Assembly (NCBI GenBank): GCA_041601535.1
Contig: JBFIHZ010000076.1
Location: 1-13,486, forward strand
Source of the DNA: JBFIHZ01 sp041601535
GTDB lineage: Bacteria > Pseudomonadota > Gammaproteobacteria > Xanthomonadales > SZUA-36
DNA: 13,486 nucleotides
Direction: 5' to 3'
This document shows positions 13,161-13,486 of this stretch, in pieces. Under the pieces are notes generated by a model that saw only the letters and a list, made by a program, of their open reading frames with translations, did not search any database and had not been told where the DNA came from. How positions within the stretch are numbered: position 1 is the stretch's first letter; each line of letters starts with the position of its first letter. A program made the translations under genes and the position numbers.

Positions 13161-13486
13161 CCAGCGTTACCTTCTGCGCTTATGACGAGCCGAACAGTGT
13201 GGGTGGTCCGCTTAGCTGGCTGGAACGGCTATTGCCCGCGCTGCGTGAGTCGGGGTTTGACTGCCGCTGTCTGTTTCTGACCCATCATGGCGAAACTGGC
13301 CCCTGCCTGGAACGAATGGTCGCCAACGGGTTTGAGTGCGAACAGGTGGCCTGTCACCCGCTCAGCACCGATCGGGTGCGTTGGGTGCTCGAGAAAATCC
13401 GCCAGCGGCCACCGGATGTTTTTGTTCCCAACCTGGTGGTGGCAGGGTATTTTGCGGCCCGCTGGATTCGCGCTGCCGGGATTCCC
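13157..13486 (+). CDS. Glycosyltransferase, GT4-like, N-terminal part (cut by window end)
   Basis: The frame is open from GTG 13157 to the last base, giving 110 residues with no stop. The N-terminus reads VTFCAYDEPNSVGGPLSWLE, with the Gly-Gly-Pro loop after the first beta strand as in GT4 enzymes. Alternating strand and helix pattern follows (CRCLFLTHHGETG, then PDVFVPNLVVAGYFAARWI), consistent with the N-terminal Rossmann-like half of a GT-B enzyme. The catalytic EX7E region would lie beyond the window. GAGGA six bases upstream supports the start, and an in-frame stop immediately upstream rules out an earlier one. It follows two other GT4-like genes and probably adds another sugar of the same repeat or linker. 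Family call is moderately firm because only the N-terminal domain is visible. Confidence 0.8.
   Translation, partial: MTSVTFCAYDEPNSVGGPLSWLERLLPALRESGFDCRCLFLTHHGETGPCLERMVANGFECEQVACHPLSTDRVRWVLEKIRQRPPDVFVPNLVVAGYFAARWIRAAGIP

Overview
The window is a densely packed, single-strand (+) piece of a cell-surface polysaccharide locus. The moderately GC-rich coding bias, the Shine-Dalgarno-led genes and the relatives suggested by the protein motifs point to a Gram-negative proteobacterium, probably a gammaproteobacterium. This is inference; no rRNA or other taxonomic marker is present. Thirteen protein genes were recognised, the first and last cut by the window edges. I saw no tRNA, rRNA, CRISPR array, insertion sequence or convincing terminator. 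No stretch without a gene exceeds 78 bases.

Left part (1-2760), regulation and envelope: the C-terminal end of a bacterial tyrosine autokinase (Wzc/CpsD type) with a tyrosine-rich tail, an unrecognised single-pass membrane-anchored protein, a PPP-family metallophosphatase, and a secreted Sel1-repeat protein with a SPOR-like C-terminus. Middle (2768-7405), precursor and lipid chemistry: a polytopic O-antigen ligase/polymerase-family protein, a WecA-like polyprenyl-phosphate sugar-1-phosphate transferase, UDP-glucuronate decarboxylase (UDP-xylose synthase) and a GalE-type epimerase. Right part (7369-13486), assembly and export: a PF14907-type nucleotidyltransferase-like protein, an ABC-2 permease and ATPase pair (Wzm/Wzt) whose ATPase has an extra C-terminal domain, and three GT4-like glycosyltransferases, the last partial.

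A coherent reading is an ABC-transporter-dependent glycan. The WecA-like enzyme primes undecaprenyl phosphate, the GT4 enzymes extend the chain using UDP-xylose- and UDP-galactose-type donors, Wzm/Wzt flips it, and the ligase-family protein transfers it to an acceptor. The tyrosine kinase is normally found with Wzx/Wzy export, so the locus looks like a hybrid.

Most genes overlap or nearly abut, and many appear to use TTG, GTG or even CTG starts. Five of the six intergenic gaps are spanned by a tiny ORF running from the end of one gene to the start of the next; in three of them the stop forms a 4-base overlap with the downstream start codon. This is the least-explained structure I found, although chance is a serious alternative.
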